Source: Verrucomicrobiales bacterium
GTDB taxonomy: Bacteria; Verrucomicrobiota; Verrucomicrobiia; Verrucomicrobiales; DEV007
DNA: 64,000 nucleotides
Direction: 5' to 3'
Assembly: GCA_029212615.1 (NCBI GenBank)
Contig: JARGPJ010000001.1
Span: forward strand, 434,001 to 498,000
A program made the position numbers and the translations under genes. Shown here piece by piece: positions 56,060 through 64,000 of this stretch (position 1 is the stretch's first letter; each line of letters opens with the position of its first letter). The notes beneath the pieces were generated by a model. The model was not told the DNA's origin. It did no database searches and saw only the letters and a list, made by a program, of their open reading frames with translations.

Positions 56060-58639
56060 ATGAAACCCTCACTCCTGCTCACCTCCCTATTCCTCTCTCT
56101 CCCGGCGATCGTCCCCGCCGGCGAATGGGTGAATCTTTTTAACGGAAAAGATCTCGAAGGGTGGACCGCACGAGCCGAAGTGGAGACGCTCGAAGCGGTC
56201 CATGGCGAGATCCACCTTCTCTCCACTGAAAACGTGTGGGTCATATCAGACCTCTCGATGAATGATTTTGAGGTGGAGTTGGAAGTTCTCCTTCCCGACG
56301 ACGCGGCGGAAACCAAACTCAACACGGGACTCGCCTTTCGACTCCATGGCGAAACAGGAAAGCCAAAAGGCTACCAATGCGAAATCGAAGCTCCCTCCCC
56401 CGGCCAGAACGGAGCCGTCTACGGAATCGGCCTGGGCGGCTGGCTCTATCCGGAAAACGGAAAAGGAGCGGCCTTCGATCAATCCATCAGCGGAGTCATT
56501 AAAGACGGGGACTGGAACACCTATAAGGTGGTCTGTCAGGGTCCATCAATCACCACCTATGTGAACGGAAAACAAATTTCAGCCTTTGAGGACAGCCAGC
56601 AACTCGAGGGCTACTTCGGCATCCAGCACCATGGCAAAGGAGGCATGATCCGCTTTCGAAACGTTCGCGCAAGAGAACTGCCCTCCCCCTCTCCCGCAAC
56701 CGCCGGATCTGACCAGCCTAATATTCTCTGGATCACCGCTGAAGACATGAGCCCCACTCTCGGCGCTTATGGAGATACGTATGCGACTACGCCGAATCTC
56801 GATGCTTTTGCCAAGGAGAGCGTTCGCTATACCAACGCCTTCGCCGCTGCTCCGGTCTGCTCCCCTTCGCGATCGACTCTCATCACCGGGATGTGGGCGG
56901 CAAGCACCGGAACCAGTCAAATGCGCTCAGCCTTTCACCTTCCCGGGGAAGTGAAAGGATTTCCCTCCTACCTCCGCGAAGCCGGCTACTTCACCTCGAA
57001 TGCGGTGAAGACGGACTACAACACCGGAGACATTGACCGACTCATCCGGGAATCGTGGACGGCGATCAGCCCCGAAGCGCATTGGCGGGACGCAAAACGG
57101 GAGAACGGCCAGCCCTTCTTTTCAGTCTTCAATCAAATGCTTTCCCACCAGTCCCGCACCGCCGTCTGGCCGTATGAAGCCTTTCAGGAGCACGTCCAGT
57201 CCAGCCTTTCCGCCACAGAGATTCACAATCCTGACAAGGCCCCCATTCCGCCCTATTACCCTGACACGGCTGCCGTGCGAAAAACCGTCGCCCGCTTCTA
57301 CGATTGCGTCTCGGTCATGGATCAACAAGTCGGCCGCATCCTGAGCGAACTCGAAGATGACGGCCTCGCCGACGACACCATTGTCTTCTTCTACTCTGAC
57401 CACGGCTCCGGAATGCCGCGCCACAAGCGCCTCCTCCATGACTCCGGCATGAAAGTGCCGCTCATGGTCCGCTTCCCCGAGAAGTATCAGCACCTTGCTC
57501 CGGCCGAACCGGGACAGACCATTGACCGCCTTGTCACCTTCGTTGATCTCCCTAAGACCGTCCTCAGCCTGGCAGGCCTCGAGGCCCCCGAGTACATGCA
57601 GGGCGATATTTTCCTGGGGGAGGCATCCGCCGAACCGGCCGACTATGTCTACGGATTCCGTGACCGCGTCGACGAAGCCTTCGACTGCTCCCGCTCTGTC
57701 CGCAGCACCGATTACCTCTACATCCGGAACTACCTGCCCCATCTCTCCTGGAACCAGCCGAGCGTCTTCTCAGACCTCGCTGAAATTCGGCAGGAAATCA
57801 CACGCTACGCCAGCGAACATGGCGATACCCTCACCGTTGCCCAACGCGGATACGCCGGACCTTTCAAAGCGTTCGAAGAATTCTATGACGTCTCCGCCGA
57901 TCCTGAAAACATCAACAACCTCGCCCTCGGCGAGCTGACCACCGAACAGCAACTCGCGATCGACGCACATCGCGCCGAACTCAAACGCATGCGCATGGAA
58001 ATTCTCGACGTCGGCATCCTTCCTGAATCGATCATGGCGGACTACATCAATGAAGAGGACGCCCCCATCCGCGACATCACCACCGGGAAAACCAACCATC
58101 GCCCGGACCTCGAGTCCGTCTGGGCCGCCGCCGACCTCGTTGGATTCGGCACCCGCGAGGAGCTCCTGTCACTCACTGAATCCGGAGATGATGCGGTTCG
58201 CTTCTGGGGAATCATCGGTCTCCGCTACGCCTTCCCCAACGACGAGTCATTGCTTGAAGAACTCTATGACTTCATGGACGACATCTCGCCTGACGTCCGC
58301 ATCGAGATGGCTCACTGGATGGCAGACGCCTCTGAAATTCACCGGGGCGACGCCCTCAAAGTGCTTCTCGCCGAACTGGACAACCCTCATTGGTGGACTG
58401 CCCTTCGCGCCTGCCGTTCCATCGAATTGCTCGGGGAGAAAGCAAAATCACTCCGACTCTTCATGAAGCGCCTCTATCGCGAGACCCGCCACGCCTCCGG
58501 CGACGAAAATTTCTTCATCGCCTTCAGTGCCGGCGCCTACCTCAATAAGCTGGGCGAGAAAACTGAGCCCTGGGACTTCACCCCCGCTGCCGGCAGTTTC
58601 TCCGCCGATCCCGAGCCTGAAGAGGATGTCGAACCGTAG
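56060..58639 (+). CDS. Secreted DUF1080-sulfatase-HEAT fusion
   Basis: 859-residue exported protein. A signal peptide (about 1-20) is followed by a DUF1080 jelly-roll (about 21-215; EWVNLFNGKDLEGWT, NTGLAFRLHGETGKPKG), then an N-type sulfatase (about 225-640) with the formylglycine motif CSPSR at 267-271 and FFYSDHGSGMP metal ligands, and a C-terminal helical, HEAT-like part (about 690-840; FWGIIGLRYAFPNDESLLEEL). The fusion suggests a sulfated sugar bound or cut by the DUF1080 part and desulfated by the sulfatase. ATG 56060 is chosen because the signal peptide starts there. It is upstream of a PQQ-like propeller gene on the same strand. Confidence 0.88.
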   Translation: MKPSLLLTSLFLSLPAIVPAGEWVNLFNGKDLEGWTARAEVETLEAVHGEIHLLSTENVWVISDLSMNDFEVELEVLLPDDAAETKLNTGLAFRLHGETGKPKGYQCEIEAPSPGQNGAVYGIGLGGWLYPENGKGAAFDQSISGVIKDGDWNTYKVVCQGPSITTYVNGKQISAFEDSQQLEGYFGIQHHGKGGMIRFRNVRARELPSPSPATAGSDQPNILWITAEDMSPTLGAYGDTYATTPNLDAFAKESVRYTNAFAAAPVCSPSRSTLITGMWAASTGTSQMRSAFHLPGEVKGFPSYLREAGYFTSNAVKTDYNTGDIDRLIRESWTAISPEAHWRDAKRENGQPFFSVFNQMLSHQSRTAVWPYEAFQEHVQSSLSATEIHNPDKAPIPPYYPDTAAVRKTVARFYDCVSVMDQQVGRILSELEDDGLADDTIVFFYSDHGSGMPRHKRLLHDSGMKVPLMVRFPEKYQHLAPAEPGQTIDRLVTFVDLPKTVLSLAGLEAPEYMQGDIFLGEASAEPADYVYGFRDRVDEAFDCSRSVRSTDYLYIRNYLPHLSWNQPSVFSDLAEIRQEITRYASEHGDTLTVAQRGYAGPFKAFEEFYDVSADPENINNLALGELTTEQQLAIDAHRAELKRMRMEILDVGILPESIMADYINEEDAPIRDITTGKTNHRPDLESVWAAADLVGFGTREELLSLTESGDDAVRFWGIIGLRYAFPNDESLLEELYDFMDDISPDVRIEMAHWMADASEIHRGDALKVLLAELDNPHWWTALRACRSIELLGEKAKSLRLFMKRLYRETRHASGDENFFIAFSAGAYLNKLGEKTEPWDFTPAAGSFSADPEPEEDVEP

Positions 58640-58703
58640 CGGGATTCGGAAGCTACATGGTTGCGTGGTTGACCCTGAGAGCAGACTTCCCCATCTTTCC
58701 GCC

Positions 58704-59966
58704 ATGAAGCTCTTCTCCCTTTTGGCCGCCTTCATCAGCACCGCCAGCCTCGCTCACGCCCAATGGCCGGAGTTCCGTGGCCCCAACATGGACGGCTCCG
58801 TCGATGGAGCTCTCCCCACCGAGTGGTCGGAAGAAAGCCATGTCACCTGGAAGAAAGAAATCCACGGCACGGGCTGGTCCAGCCCGATCATTTCGGAAGG
58901 AAAAATCTGGGTCACGACCGCCACCGAAAACGGGCGGAAAAAGTCAGTTCTCTGCTTCGATGAGAAATCAGGAGAGCTGCTCCTCGACCGGGTAATCATC
59001 ACGACCGACAATCCGGAACCACTCGCAAACCCGATGAACACCTACGCCTCATCGACCGGTGTCGTCGAAGAGGGGCGGGTCTATCTTCATTTCGGCTCCT
59101 ACGGCACCCTGTGCCTCGACACGGAATCCTTCGAAACCATCTGGGAGCGGCGCGACATCACTTGCAGCCACTGGCGCGGACCTGCCTCTTCGATCGCCAA
59201 GTGGGAGAATAAGCTCATCCTCACGCTGGAAGGGGCCGATCAGCAATACCTTCTCGCTCTCGACAAAGAAACCGGCGAGACTCTCTGGAGGCGGGATCGC
59301 TCAACCAACTACGATGACGAAACCGACGGTGTCCCCGCTAACAGTGGCGACATGCGAAAAGCCTTCGGCACTCCTATTTTCGTGAAAGTCGGCAATGTCG
59401 TGCAAGTGATCAGCAACGGATCAAAAGCCGCCTGGGCTTACAATGTCGAAACAGGCGAGGAAATCTGGAATGTTCACTACCCGACTCACTCCCCTTCTTC
59501 ACGCACCGTTTACAGCGAGGAGACCGGGATGGTTTACCTCAACACCGGCCTGGGCAAACCTGAGATCTGGGCGGTGAAACTCGATCCTGAAGCTCGCGGC
59601 GACATTTCGGAAACCCATGTCGCCTGGAAAATTTTTCAGCGCACCCCGAAGCGCATGTCACCGGTCATTGCGAACGGAATTCTCTTCATGGCCAATGGCG
59701 GGGTCGTCAGCGGAGTTGATGCCGAAACCGGGGATGTTCTCTGGGCCGAACGCGGCGGCGGGGAGTTTTCAGCCTCTTCACTGGCCGCGAATGGCTTGAT
59801 CTACCACTTCGACGAAGAAGGGCTTTGTCTCATTTTAAAGGCCGACCGCGAATATGAAGTTGTCGCCGCGAACTCCCTGGACGGCGGGTTCATGGCCTCG
59901 CCTGCAGTGACTTCCGACCATGCGCTGATCCTGCGAACGAAGACAAGTTTGTACCGGGTGGACTGA
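58704..59966 (+). CDS. Secreted PQQ-like beta-propeller protein
   Basis: 420-residue exported protein with a signal peptide (FSLLAAFISTASLAHAQ). Repeated blades carry the PQQ-enzyme-like pattern of a-x-d-x-x-T/S-G-x-x-x-W, for example LDKETGETLWRR, YNVETGEEIWN and DAETGDVLWAERGGG. No haem motif is present and no metal/PQQ catalytic set can be assigned by eye, so it may be structural or carbohydrate-binding. It follows the sulfatase fusion by 64 bp. ATG 58704 starts the signal peptide. Confidence 0.85.
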   Translation: MKLFSLLAAFISTASLAHAQWPEFRGPNMDGSVDGALPTEWSEESHVTWKKEIHGTGWSSPIISEGKIWVTTATENGRKKSVLCFDEKSGELLLDRVIITTDNPEPLANPMNTYASSTGVVEEGRVYLHFGSYGTLCLDTESFETIWERRDITCSHWRGPASSIAKWENKLILTLEGADQQYLLALDKETGETLWRRDRSTNYDDETDGVPANSGDMRKAFGTPIFVKVGNVVQVISNGSKAAWAYNVETGEEIWNVHYPTHSPSSRTVYSEETGMVYLNTGLGKPEIWAVKLDPEARGDISETHVAWKIFQRTPKRMSPVIANGILFMANGGVVSGVDAETGDVLWAERGGGEFSASSLAANGLIYHFDEEGLCLILKADREYEVVAANSLDGGFMASPAVTSDHALILRTKTSLYRVD

Positions 59967-60012
59967 AGCCCCCTCTTTTCCCGGGAACAAAACGGGGAAA
60001 CCCTCTCCTTCA

Positions 60013-60045
60013 AACCCTGTTGACTCCCTCACCCAACCCTGTTGA
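60013..60045. repeat. AACCCTGTTGA direct repeat upstream of thiE
   Basis: Two AACCCTGTTGA copies at 60013-60023 and 60035-60045, 22 bp apart (two helical turns), lie directly before the ATG of thiE at 60054. The sequence is the same core as in the inverted repeats near typA (37909-37939, 39865-39897). The 22-bp phasing is compatible with binding of a dimeric protein to one face of DNA. Confidence 0.55.
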
Positions 60046-60053
60046 GTCTCCCC

Positions 60054-60689
60054 ATGGCTCGATCCACTCTTTTTCACGCCAAACTCTACGGCATCGTAGA
60101 CCTGGGCTACGCCTCTCCTGACGATCTCCCGCACGCCACCCGTGAGATGATCGCCGGGGGGATCGACGTGATCCAATTACGCGCCAAAGGTCATCCCGAA
60201 TCCGCAATCGAAGCCTGGGGGCGGACACTGCTTCCTCTCTGCCGCGACGGCGGAGTTCCTTTCATCATCAACGACCACGCCCGAATCGCCGCCGACATCG
60301 AAGCAGACGGCGTCCACGTAGGCCAGGATGACGCCCCCATGGATGAAGTCCGCGCCATCGTCGGCGATGACATGCTCGTGGGCCGCTCGACCCACAGTGT
60401 CGAACAGGCAGCCCTCGCCGCTTCGGATCCACGCACTGATTGCATCGGATTCGGCCCGCTCTTCTCCACACCTACCAAACCGACCTATCCCCCGATTGGA
60501 ACGGCTGAGATCCAGCAGGTGCACGAATCGCACCCCGACCTCCCCATTTTCTGCATCGGCGGCATTAAAAAAGAGAACCTCTCTGACGTCGTTTCCGCCG
60601 GCGCAAAAAGGGCCGTGATCGTCTCTGGCATCTTGCAAGCGGCCGATATCACTGCTTATGTCCGCGAAGCAAAAGCAATTTTAGAATAA
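60054..60689 (+). CDS. thiE: Thiamine-phosphate synthase
   Basis: 211-residue TIM-barrel enzyme joining the thiazole and pyrimidine moieties of thiamine. Motifs are VIQLRAKG, HVGQDD(A)P, GRSTHSVEQA, DCIGFGPLFSTPTKP and CIGGI, all in order. ATG 60054 directly follows the direct repeat described at 60013-60045. It is 20 bp upstream of a PfkB kinase on the same strand. No thiamine riboswitch is apparent. Confidence 0.93.
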   Translation: MARSTLFHAKLYGIVDLGYASPDDLPHATREMIAGGIDVIQLRAKGHPESAIEAWGRTLLPLCRDGGVPFIINDHARIAADIEADGVHVGQDDAPMDEVRAIVGDDMLVGRSTHSVEQAALAASDPRTDCIGFGPLFSTPTKPTYPPIGTAEIQQVHESHPDLPIFCIGGIKKENLSDVVSAGAKRAVIVSGILQAADITAYVREAKAILE

Positions 60690-60709
60690 ACCCATCACGA
60701 TACTTTGAT

Positions 60710-61621
60710 ATGAGCGTTCTTGTTTCCGGATCCATCGCCATCGACAACGTCAAGACGCAGAAAGCGTCACAGGAAAACCTCCTCGGAGGTTCGGCGTCTT
60801 ATGCCGCCATTGCCGCGAGCTTCTTTTCTCCATCACATATCGTCGGGGTCGTCGGTCACGATTTCCCTCAGGAGCACCTCGACCTCCTCAAGAGCCGCGA
60901 CATCAACCTTGATGGCATTGAATTCTCCAAAGGCGAAACCTTCCGCTGGTCCGGCGAATACATGGAAGACATGAATGACCGTGAGACGCTGGAGGTAGCC
61001 CTCAACGTTCTCGAATCGTGGCAACCTGCGGTCGCCGAATCTCAAAAAGGTGCCACGATCAACCTCCTCGCAAACGCGCACCCTCTGAATCAGCATGCCG
61101 TCATCGATCAGGCGGGCGATACTCCCTCCTTTACCATCGCTGACACGATGGATCTCTGGATCCAGATTTCCCGTGACGAACTGGAAAACCTGCTGAAGCG
61201 CATCGACCTGCTCGTCCTCAACGACAGTGAAGCCAAACTGATGATGGACACCTCCAATGTCGTCGCAGCCGGAAAGGCGCTTCGCGAGATGGGGCCTAAG
61301 TATGTCATCGTTAAGAAAGGTGAACACGGCGCAATGCTCTTCAGTGAGGACAATTTCTTCACCTGCCCTGCCTTCCCTCTTCACGACGTCTTCGATCCTA
61401 CCGGTGCCGGTGATTCCTTTATTGGCGGATTTGCAGGATATCTCGCCAGCCTTGGGAAGAACGAATACGCCTTCGAAGACCTCACCAGCGCAATCGCACG
61501 CGGCACCATCCTCGCCAGCTACACTTGTGAAAGCTTCAGCACCCATTCGCTGCAGTCACTCACCCGTGAAGCCTTTGATGAGCGACTCGCGACCTTCCGC
61601 GATCACTGCACCTTTTCGTGA
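60710..61621 (+). CDS. PfkB-family carbohydrate kinase
   Basis: 303-residue kinase of the ribokinase superfamily. The N-terminal NLLGGSASYAAIAASFF and the C-terminal DPTGAGDSFIGGFAGYLA, with the catalytic Asp and anion hole, are characteristic. The sugar or nucleoside is not predictable. It is 20 bp downstream of thiE on the same strand. It may act in nucleoside or vitamin metabolism; nothing in the sequence decides it. Confidence 0.88.
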   Translation: MSVLVSGSIAIDNVKTQKASQENLLGGSASYAAIAASFFSPSHIVGVVGHDFPQEHLDLLKSRDINLDGIEFSKGETFRWSGEYMEDMNDRETLEVALNVLESWQPAVAESQKGATINLLANAHPLNQHAVIDQAGDTPSFTIADTMDLWIQISRDELENLLKRIDLLVLNDSEAKLMMDTSNVVAAGKALREMGPKYVIVKKGEHGAMLFSEDNFFTCPAFPLHDVFDPTGAGDSFIGGFAGYLASLGKNEYAFEDLTSAIARGTILASYTCESFSTHSLQSLTREAFDERLATFRDHCTFS

Positions 61622-61667
61622 TTCCTTTTCGCCAAAAGGGGCTGGATCCACTACGATTCGGTGACCT

Positions 61668-62183
61668 ATGCAATGGTTCTACGCAGACAAAGCTGACAAG
61701 CAGCACGAGTTCCCGGAAGAGAGCTTTCCCTCTCTGATTTCAGACAATCTGATCGCCCGTGATACACTGGTCTGGAATGAAACGATGCCGGATTGGCAGC
61801 CTTGCGTCGACGTTCGTCCCGACTTGTTCGACGGCATCCCCCTTCCCCCGGCACTCACCCCGGCGCAGCAAAAACAGGTTCGCACCGCTCAACCTGAAGT
61901 ATCCAATGGACCTCCATCCCTCGATACGGTTGCCCTCTGCGCCCTTATCTTCGGCGTTCTGGGACTGGTCTGTTTTCAACTCTTTGCCATTCCCGCCGTG
62001 ATTTGCGGACACATCGGACTGAAACGGGCCAACGACGAGCCCGGAAATTCCTCGAACAAAGGTTTCTCCATCGCCGGGATCATCACTGGTTATCTGGGGA
62101 TTTTGATTCTTGTCGCGATCATCATTTTTTATGGAGCCGCATTCGCAATCGGTATCTCCGAATCGATGAATGACTCCGGGTGA
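61668..62183 (+). CDS. GYF_2 / DUF4190 membrane protein
   Basis: 171-residue protein. Residues about 1-60 form a GYF_2-like domain (MQWFYADKADKQHEFPEE, with the Trp-Phe-Tyr opening), and residues about 85-170 a DUF4190 region with two membrane helices (VALCALIFGVLGLVCFQLFAIPAVICGHIGLKRA). The GHIGLKRA motif is typical. Similar proteins are common in Verrucomicrobiota. Function unknown; GYF domains often bind proline-rich ligands. Confidence 0.78.
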   Translation: MQWFYADKADKQHEFPEESFPSLISDNLIARDTLVWNETMPDWQPCVDVRPDLFDGIPLPPALTPAQQKQVRTAQPEVSNGPPSLDTVALCALIFGVLGLVCFQLFAIPAVICGHIGLKRANDEPGNSSNKGFSIAGIITGYLGILILVAIIIFYGAAFAIGISESMNDSG

Positions 62184-62231
62184 GTTAAACAAGTCTATCC
62201 AGATTGCCGGATACAGCCGGGATCCGGACGC

Positions 62232-62585
62232 TCAATCATCACTGAGTTCGACGGCCCGGCTCACGATACGCTCGGCGGTTCCGTCTTCCAGCATCGCAAG
62301 AAGCCCTCCCGGACTGAAACGATCAATGCGGATCATCATCGTCAGAAAGGACCTCACCTTCCCGAGAGGGAGCTCCTCAATCTGCGCACGCAGGTCCCCG
62401 TTCATGTGCTTAATGTAGTCCGCCCGATGCCAGGGTGAACCACTGATGTATCCGGTAAAGTCTCGAAACGCTTCGGGATAGATCGGATAACCGCCGGCAT
62501 AGCGAACCTCTGACTTCGCCGACAGAGCCGCCTGCAGCGCCTTCCGCAATTGCTCAGCATCCTCAGGAGTGGGGGAAGCGTTCAT
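62232..62585 (-). CDS. Small conserved protein of unknown function
   Basis: 117-residue protein, probably soluble. It has charged helical parts (PEDAEQLRKALQAALSAKS, KVRSFLTMMIRIDRF) around a Gly/Tyr-rich centre (YAGGYPIYPEAFRDFTGYISGSPW). I do not recognise its family. Its ATG overlaps the stop of the MobA-FdhD fusion by 4 bp (ATGA), so translational coupling is likely and a role near molybdenum cofactor handling is possible. Confidence 0.65.
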   Translation of the reverse strand: MNASPTPEDAEQLRKALQAALSAKSEVRYAGGYPIYPEAFRDFTGYISGSPWHRADYIKHMNGDLRAQIEELPLGKVRSFLTMMIRIDRFSPGGLLAMLEDGTAERIVSRAVELSDD

Positions 62586-63952
62586 GACTCTCCCGAGTAT
62601 ACGTTGAATCCCCGTTCCCGCAAAAAGCCAATCAAGGTCTGCCCGCTTTTCGCCGCTAAATCGACCGCTAAACTGGTGGGAGCCGAAATGCCCGCTATCA
62701 TCGATATTCCGGCCGCGAGTGCTTTCTGAGTAAGCTCAAAAGAGATTCTGCCACTCACTAGCAGGATAACCTCCCGGAAGGGAACGTCCTCACGCAAACC
62801 GTGACCGATCACTTTATCGAGCGCGTTATGACGCCCCACATCTTCGCGAAGAATAAGCAATTCGCCCTCGCGGGAAAACAGCGCCGAAGCATGAAGCCCC
62901 CCGGTTTTCTCGAAGGTCTTCTGGGCTGACCGGAGAGTCCCCGGCAGGCTGAGTATCACCTCGGGATCAATTTTCAAAGCGGATGATAAAGGGGGGAACT
63001 GCTGAAAAACGGAGTCGATTGTCGCCTTACCACACACCCCGCAGCTACTCGAAGTGAATACATGCCGAGTCAGATCCTTTAAATCGGGTTCACCGGCGAG
63101 ACAAACATTGATCGTATTTCCAACACTTTCCCGATCAAGATCCGACGAGTGTTCAATCGAGATGATCTCCGCGGCTGATTGAATCATGCTTTCGGTGAAA
63201 AGAAATCCGGTGACGAGCTCTTCGTCACAGCCGGGGGTGCGCATCATCACCGCCACGCTCCGGTCGTTCACTCGAATCTCGAGCGGTTCTTCGGCCGCTA
63301 CAAAGTCGCTCTCCGTGCGAAAAGAACCATCACGGTATCGCCTAATTTGAACCATATCATCCGTACGATTGGGATCGATCTCCCTCAAATCAGTCGTCGA
63401 ATTCAGATTAGTGAAAAGCAGCTTATCCGATAGAGAAACCGGAAGAGCCTCAACCAGTCCCCCTGCTTCCGCCTGATCCAGAAGATGCTGGAGTTTTCGA
63501 TCCCCCTCCGAAAAGGCTCTCTCAAGAAGCGCGAGCATTTCAACCCGCGGATAGATCGCCGCGAGTGGCTCCCAAAACCGATCCGTCTTCGGGACTACGC
63601 CCTTCCGACCTGTGATCAAGCCCTGTAGAAAACCACCTTCCATGAGCGGAAGATCAACGCCAAGCACCAGAATCCAATCCGCCGCACTCTGACGAAAGAC
63701 AGTGAGCATCCCTCCGAGCGGGCCCTCATCCAATTCGTCATCGACAAGGACCGTCACACCTTCCCGGACGGGAAAATCCTGATCCTCATTGGCGGATATC
63801 CAAACCGCGGCCGGCTCCAACCTTTGAAGCAGAGCCAGCTGGCGCTCAAACAAAGGTTCGCCCCGCCACTTCAGAAATGCCTTATCCGATCCAAAACGCC
63901 GGGAACGCCCTCCGGCAAGGAGTGCCGCATCGAATGATCGAATCTCAGCCAT
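62582..63952 (-). CDS. MobA-FdhD fusion (molybdenum cofactor guanylyltransferase / sulfurtransferase)
   Basis: 456-residue fusion. Residues about 1-190 are MobA-like (LLAGGRSRRFGSDKAFLKWRG, and VLGVDLPLMEGG with the metal-binding Asp), making Mo-guanine dinucleotide. Residues about 205-456 are FdhD-like, with the redox Cys pair CGVCGK and GRHNALDKVIG near the end; FdhD transfers sulfur to formate-dehydrogenase-type Mo sites. Both activities are needed by bis-MGD enzymes such as the nitrate reductase of this window. It overlaps the small gene at 62232-62585 by 4 bp. Both domains are long enough to be functional. Confidence 0.93.
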   Translation of the reverse strand: MAEIRSFDAALLAGGRSRRFGSDKAFLKWRGEPLFERQLALLQRLEPAAVWISANEDQDFPVREGVTVLVDDELDEGPLGGMLTVFRQSAADWILVLGVDLPLMEGGFLQGLITGRKGVVPKTDRFWEPLAAIYPRVEMLALLERAFSEGDRKLQHLLDQAEAGGLVEALPVSLSDKLLFTNLNSTTDLREIDPNRTDDMVQIRRYRDGSFRTESDFVAAEEPLEIRVNDRSVAVMMRTPGCDEELVTGFLFTESMIQSAAEIISIEHSSDLDRESVGNTINVCLAGEPDLKDLTRHVFTSSSCGVCGKATIDSVFQQFPPLSSALKIDPEVILSLPGTLRSAQKTFEKTGGLHASALFSREGELLILREDVGRHNALDKVIGHGLREDVPFREVILLVSGRISFELTQKALAAGISMIAGISAPTSLAVDLAAKSGQTLIGFLRERGFNVYSGES

Positions 63953-64000
63953 AGAGAAATACCCTAGGGCACGCGATTCGTTGTCCCAAGCAAATCATTG

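Overview
The window looks like a chromosome segment of a free-living, probably marine member of the PVC group, most likely Verrucomicrobiota. Evidence is the abundance of PVC-style secreted proteins: two giant cytochrome c/beta-propeller/HEAT proteins with CIRCH haem motifs, a third secreted c-type cytochrome, two sulfatases, three DUF1080 (3-keto-disaccharide hydrolase-like) domains, a YHYH protein, an isolated type II pseudopilin and a DUF4212 sodium symporter pair. There are no rRNA genes, phage, complete insertion sequences or CRISPR arrays; one tRNA-Phe is present. Taxonomy is inferred from gene content only.

Layout. 1-9128 (+) is a nitrate assimilation operon: two nitrate-type ABC ATPases (permease and binding protein lie off the left edge), a CysJ-like flavoprotein, a siroheme nitrite reductase, a DmsB-DmsC-like iron-sulfur/membrane fusion and a molybdopterin nitrate reductase. 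9174-13265 holds a small monooxygenase, a winged-helix regulator, a K+ channel, a split YeeE/YedE sulfur transporter and malic enzyme. 13266-19641 carries a ThuA/propeller/cytochrome fusion, a duplicated-domain cytochrome and a sulfatase. 20247-24169 (-) is an operon of a secreted protein, a YHYH protein and a CusRS-like two-component system. 24388-36911 has tRNA-Phe, a DUF1080 lipoprotein, hom-thrC, recA with a candidate LexA box, trpS, an MFS transporter, a second DUF1080 lipoprotein, a pseudopilin, an HTH-metallo-beta-lactamase fusion and maf. 36908-48458 has tilS, typA, a cNMP-binding/aspartase fusion, a Gfo/Idh/MocA oxidoreductase, an acyltransferase/AMP-ligase fusion, a sodium symporter pair and upp. 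48460-64000 has a second giant cytochrome protein, an arsM-arsS arsenosugar pair, cysE, a SprT-like protein, a DUF1080-sulfatase fusion, a PQQ-like propeller protein, thiE, a PfkB kinase, a GYF/DUF4190 protein and a MobA-FdhD fusion.

How genes connect. Nitrate taken up by the ABC system would be reduced by NasA (Mo-bisMGD; MobA and FdhD activities are encoded at 62582-63952) and NirA; the flavoprotein and the membrane iron-sulfur fusion are candidate NADPH and quinol electron inputs. The secreted sulfatases, DUF1080 proteins and cytochromes fit growth on sulfated polysaccharides, but here they are scattered and not in one utilization locus.

Most notable items: an AACCCTGTT-family repeat in at least four intergenic sites, two of them inverted with identical 9-nt spacers; several domain fusions (cNMP-binding with aspartase, DUF1080 with sulfatase, MobA with FdhD, HTH with MBL); an N-terminal motif aligned residue for residue between the flavoprotein and the nitrite reductase; an acyltransferase domain lacking its catalytic His; RecA with a roughly 90-residue disordered extension; and a probable arsenosugar pathway pair.
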